Below the pieces are notes generated by a model. That model worked only from the letters and a program-made list of their open reading frames with translations, was not told the origin of the DNA and did not search any database. From Candidatus Sulfotelmatobacter sp. (GTDB taxonomy: Bacteria > Acidobacteriota > Terriglobia > Terriglobales > Acidobacteriaceae): a stretch of DNA of 34,631 bases. The stretch lies in contig JASHNX010000161.1 in NCBI GenBank assembly GCA_030041415.1, positions 1 to 34,631 on the forward strand, given 5' to 3'. Shown here in pieces: positions 32,393 to 34,631 of this stretch (positions within the stretch are counted from its first letter, which is position 1; each line of letters begins with the position of its first letter). The translations under genes were made by a program, and so were the position numbers.

Positions 32393-33691
32393 TCAGGCGC
32401 CGAACGGATCTTCCAGGGACGGGCTTTGTGGAGTCAGCAGCTCTGCCCCATTTTCCGTGATGTGCATGTCGTCCTCAAGACGAATGCCAAATTCTCCACG
32501 AATATAAATTCCCGGCTCGTCGCTGAACGTCATATTCGGCGCCAGCTTCACGGTGTTGCCTCGCACAAGATAAGGCCACTCGTGACCATCCATGCCCATG
32601 CCGTGACCCAGGCGGTGGGTGAAGTATTTATAGTCGGGACCGTACCCGGCGTCAGTGATCACCTTGCGCGCAGCCGCGTCGATCGAGCCACACTCTAATC
32701 CTGGACGCGCCGTGGCCACTGCCGTCGCTTGTGCGCGATGAACGATGTCGAAAACCTGTTTCATCTTGTCAGAGGCTTTGCCCAGCACGAAAGTCCGCGT
32801 GATATCGGATTGATATCCCTCAACGGTGCAGCCGTCGTCGATCATCACAATCGACCCTTTGCGAATGATTTGCGGCGTGGCTGAGCCGTGCGGCAGAGCC
32901 GTATACTCCCCCGCCTGTACGCTAGCTTCGCCTGGAAACCCCAGCTGATTGTAAGCAGCCGATATCAAATCAGCTACTCGGTGCTGCGTCATCCCTGCCT
33001 GGAGTGCGTGGTAAACGGCTTGATAGGCGGCTAAAGTGACCTGGCAGGCAAGCCTCATCAGTGCGAGCTCATGGGAGCTTTTGATCATGCGGCAGCCGGA
33101 GGTTACTGGGGTCGCGCTCACGAAAGTGACTTGGGGCGCGGCTCTCGCAATGCCATCCGAAAATACAAAGCGAATGGTCTCCTCCATTCCGAGTTTGCCG
33201 GTTGAGATGCCGCGGTCTTTCAAGCCTTGGGCCACGCGGGCGTAAGGGCTTTCGTCCTCCTGCCAGGTTCGCACATCAAGGCGTCCTCCTTCGGAAGCGT
33301 TCGCTACTTGTTCGCGAGCGCGACCTTCTTCAAATGCCGGGCATACGTAGAACGCTTCTGCCTTAGCTGGCAACACCAGGGCAAACAGCCGCTCGCCACC
33401 CCACCAGCGCACTCCGGTGAAATACTCCAGCGAAGTGCCTTCCATCAGGACGATGCCATCGAGACCGTTCTCGCTCATCAGTTCGCGCGCGTGCTGCTGG
33501 CGTGCGATGCGTTCCTCACGCGTGATTGGCGTAGCTTCAGGCTTGCGCGATTGCAGTTTGGCGATCGAGGGCGGCAAAGAATTACCACGTTGCTGGTCAT
33601 CGCCGGAAGCGAACGCTCGCGATGCACGCGCCACGGTGGCAACTCCCGCCGCTATGCTGCCCGCCTCAAGAAAGTGCCGCCGTGAAATCAT
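32393..33691 (-). CDS. Tat-exported M24 (Xaa-Pro dipeptidase/aminopeptidase P-like) metallopeptidase
   Basis: Aminopeptidase-P-type enzyme, 432 aa, cutting Xaa-Pro bonds outside the cytoplasm. The ATG at 33691 has a GGAGG site 5-6 bases upstream. The N-terminus MISRRHFLEAGSIAAGVATV carries the twin-arginine signal (SRRHFL, Arg4-Arg5), so it is exported folded, probably with metals already bound. The creatinase-type N-domain includes LMEGTSLEYFTGVRWWGGERLF. The dinuclear metal site is complete: Asp residues in MIDDGCTVEGYQSDITRTF, His in HRLGHGMGMDGHEWPY, Glu in SDEPGIYI and Glu in IRLEDDMHIT. It is divergent from the small zinc protein gene and convergent with the repeat-protein gene. Confidence 0.92.
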   Translation of the reverse strand: MISRRHFLEAGSIAAGVATVARASRAFASGDDQQRGNSLPPSIAKLQSRKPEATPITREERIARQQHARELMSENGLDGIVLMEGTSLEYFTGVRWWGGERLFALVLPAKAEAFYVCPAFEEGRAREQVANASEGGRLDVRTWQEDESPYARVAQGLKDRGISTGKLGMEETIRFVFSDGIARAAPQVTFVSATPVTSGCRMIKSSHELALMRLACQVTLAAYQAVYHALQAGMTQHRVADLISAAYNQLGFPGEASVQAGEYTALPHGSATPQIIRKGSIVMIDDGCTVEGYQSDITRTFVLGKASDKMKQVFDIVHRAQATAVATARPGLECGSIDAAARKVITDAGYGPDYKYFTHRLGHGMGMDGHEWPYLVRGNTVKLAPNMTFSDEPGIYIRGEFGIRLEDDMHITENGAELLTPQSPSLEDPFGA

Positions 33692-33722
33692 GAATCCTCC
33701 GGATCGAGAGTGCGAATCGATC

Positions 33723-33728
33723 ATTATA
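33723..33728 (-). promoter_or_regulatory. Consensus -10 box of the M24 peptidase gene
   Basis: Reads TATAAT on the minus strand, 31 bases before the peptidase ATG. The matching -35 region (TTAAGT-like, plus 33746-33751) is weak and nearly touches the start codon of the divergent 59-aa gene, so transcription of the two may interfere. Confidence 0.45.
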
Positions 33729-33754
33729 GGGGTAAGCTGTTCGAGACTTAAATC

Positions 33755-33934
33755 ATGGAAGCGGGTTTTCAATGTGCAGGCTGTGGCGAATGGAATTTAA
33801 CCACCGTGGATGAATCGGCGGGCCGGACGCAGACTTATGTTGAAGATTGCCAGGTCTGTTGCAAACCGAATCTGTTGTGCATCGAGTATGATGTCTCGGC
33901 CGACGAGTACTTTGTCACGGCCGTGCTCGAGTGA
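33755..33934 (+). CDS. CPXCG-family small zinc protein
   Basis: A 59-aa protein read by eye. The layout is CAGCGEWN (Cys7, Cys10), then TYVEDCQVCCKPNLLCI (28-44) and an acidic tail. This is the pattern of the cysteine-rich CPXCG-motif family (usually CPYCGE... YIEDCEVCCRP), here with Ala instead of Pro in the first knuckle. The two Cys pairs probably bind one zinc atom. The function of the family is unknown. The start ATG at 33755 lies 63 bases from the divergent peptidase start; the ribosome site is weak (GAG 9 bases upstream). Confidence 0.75.
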   Translation: MEAGFQCAGCGEWNLTTVDESAGRTQTYVEDCQVCCKPNLLCIEYDVSADEYFVTAVLE

Positions 33935-33994
33935 AAGCTGAGAATTTCCGGCAGCGTCTCAAAAGATAGGGCACCACAAAAATTCTTCCCAACA

Positions 33995-34023
33995 TTCGCA
34001 TCCCGACCGGTTCGCGCTATAGT
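33995..34023 (+). promoter_or_regulatory. Candidate promoter of the ybjQ-like gene
   Basis: TTCGCA (33995-34000), a 17-base spacer and TATAGT (34018-34023), with the start codon 47 bases further on. Each box matches the sigma70 consensus at four or five of six positions. Confidence 0.4.
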
Positions 34024-34070
34024 ATGTGCTCCAAACGTCAGTCACTCGCGGTGAGAGGAAAAAACAACCT

Positions 34071-34436
34071 ATGGCAACCAGCTACACGGGAAGCGGACGG
34101 ATGGTCGCGCACAACATGGTCACAACGCAGTTTGAGCTCGACGGTTTTCGAGTGGTTCGCACCCTAGGCGTGGTGCGAGGCATCGTTGTTCGATCGCGCT
34201 CGATTTTCGGGACCATTGGCGCGGGCCTACAGACGCTGGTGGGCGGAAATATTACTCTGCTGACAAATCTCTGCGAAAAGACTCGCGGGGAAGCCTTCGA
34301 CCTGATGCTCATTCATGCTGCGGAGCTGGGCGGCAATGCCGTGGTTGCCGCGCGCTATGACGCGACCGAGGTCATGCAGGGCGTGACAGAAGTGCTCGCT
34401 TATGGCACAGCCGTGTTTGTCGAACCAATCAAATAG
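34071..34436 (+). CDS. YbjQ/UPF0145 family protein
   Basis: A 121-aa protein of the heavy-metal-binding-like YbjQ family, which forms ring-shaped pentamers and has no settled function. Marks are [31 protein letters not shown] (28-58 region), the helix [26 protein letters not shown] and the final strand [13 protein letters not shown]. The ATG at 34071 follows AGAGGA by about 12 bases and gives the family's usual N-terminus; the GTG-type reading from 34026 is rejected. It is preceded by its own candidate promoter and ends 79 bases before the stop of a convergent gene. Confidence 0.88.
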   Translation: MATSYTGSGRMVAHNMVTTQFELDGFRVVRTLGVVRGIVVRSRSIFGTIGAGLQTLVGGNITLLTNLCEKTRGEAFDLMLIHAAELGGNAVVAARYDATEVMQGVTEVLAYGTAVFVEPIK

Positions 34437-34473
34437 ATATCCCTGCTATCGAATCCTGATTATCCACTCGAAG

Positions 34474-34498
34474 GGCGTGTCTGCCTTGCAGAGACGCC
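34474..34498. terminator. Hairpin between convergent ybjQ and the edge gene
   Basis: Arms GGCGTGTCTGC (34474-34484) and GCAGAGACGCC (34488-34498) pair with a single internal mismatch around a CTT loop. It lies 38 bases after the ybjQ stop. No T-run on either strand, so terminator function is only likely from its position. Confidence 0.4.
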
Positions 34499-34514
34499 GG
34501 TCGCCGCGTGGATT

Positions 34515-34631
34515 CTAGTGCGCCGCTGACAAGTCCTTGTAGAGAAAGCCCGCGACCATGGACGCGAGGATGGCGCCGATCCACATTTCAACCATCCAGC
34601 CGAAGGGGAAAACGCGAGTGATCGGCGACCA
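34515..34631 (-). CDS. C-terminus of a small membrane protein (cut by window edge)
   Basis: Reading the minus strand from the edge gives 38 codons ending in TAG at 34515-34517. The peptide has TRVFPFGWMVEMWIGAIL followed by ASMVAGFLYKDLSAAH. A hydrophobic span is followed by a short basic/acidic tail, typical of the last membrane helix of an integral protein. Family not recognisable from this fragment. Confidence 0.55.
   Translation of the reverse strand, partial: WSPITRVFPFGWMVEMWIGAILASMVAGFLYKDLSAAH

Overview
The window looks like a piece of chromosome from an Acidobacteriota-type (Terriglobia/Koribacter-like) Gram-negative soil bacterium. This is an inference from gene content: TolC-family proteins with long Gly-rich inserts, a Tat-exported M24 peptidase, InlB-type repeat lipoproteins, a ceruloplasmin-like copper oxidase, CPXCG and YbjQ small proteins, and moderately high GC. 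No rRNA, tRNA, CRISPR array, transposase or prophage structure was seen.

Region 1 (1-8931, all minus strand) is a catabolic block. Read in transcription order it holds a B12-dependent acyl-CoA mutase large subunit, an ORF6N-domain protein, an AlkA-type DNA glycosylase, the mutase B12-binding small subunit, a short crotonase-fold protein, a methylcrotonyl/propionyl-CoA carboxylase beta subunit, an HMG-CoA lyase-like enzyme, a methylglutaconyl-CoA hydratase-like enzyme, a hotdog thioesterase, and the N-terminal part of histidine ammonia-lyase. Most of this fits branched-chain amino-acid (leucine/valine) and histidine breakdown. The mutase carries the Phe/Gln pair of isobutyryl-CoA mutase rather than the Tyr/Arg pair of methylmalonyl-CoA mutase. 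The ORF6N gene, which sits between the two mutase subunits, carries two copies of the same 25-bp palindrome. One ends directly before a candidate start codon; the other lies inside the coding region and encodes the LRSQ-VISS segment.

Region 2 (9022-15563, minus) is an envelope block: two tandem TolC-like outer-membrane proteins, a PMT/ArnT-like membrane glycosyltransferase joined to the nearer TolC by a GTGA overlap, and a WaaE-like family 2 glycosyltransferase. A 458-bp divergent spacer with short repeats separates it from Region 3.

Region 3 (16022-24733, plus) holds truA, an aldehyde dehydrogenase, a small Cys-rich protein, an isopropylmalate-synthase-like DRE-TIM enzyme, a ketopantoate-reductase-like enzyme, trmO, an M20 peptidase and an exported YtcJ-like amidohydrolase that overlaps the peptidase by one base.

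Region 4 (24860-34436) is mainly cell-surface and periplasmic: an HtrA/DegP protease behind a consensus -10 box, a secreted peptidoglycan-binding-like protein, a phospholipase C/acid-phosphatase lipoprotein with three InlB-like repeats, a ceruloplasmin-like two-cupredoxin copper oxidase, an unknown repeat protein, a Tat-exported M24 peptidase (minus), a 59-aa CPXCG-type zinc protein and YbjQ. The window ends in the C-terminus of a membrane protein on the minus strand.

The two strongest leads are the twin-palindrome ORF6N locus and the isobutyryl-CoA-mutase-like specificity of the split B12 mutase. All functional calls rest on reading motifs by eye; no database search was run.
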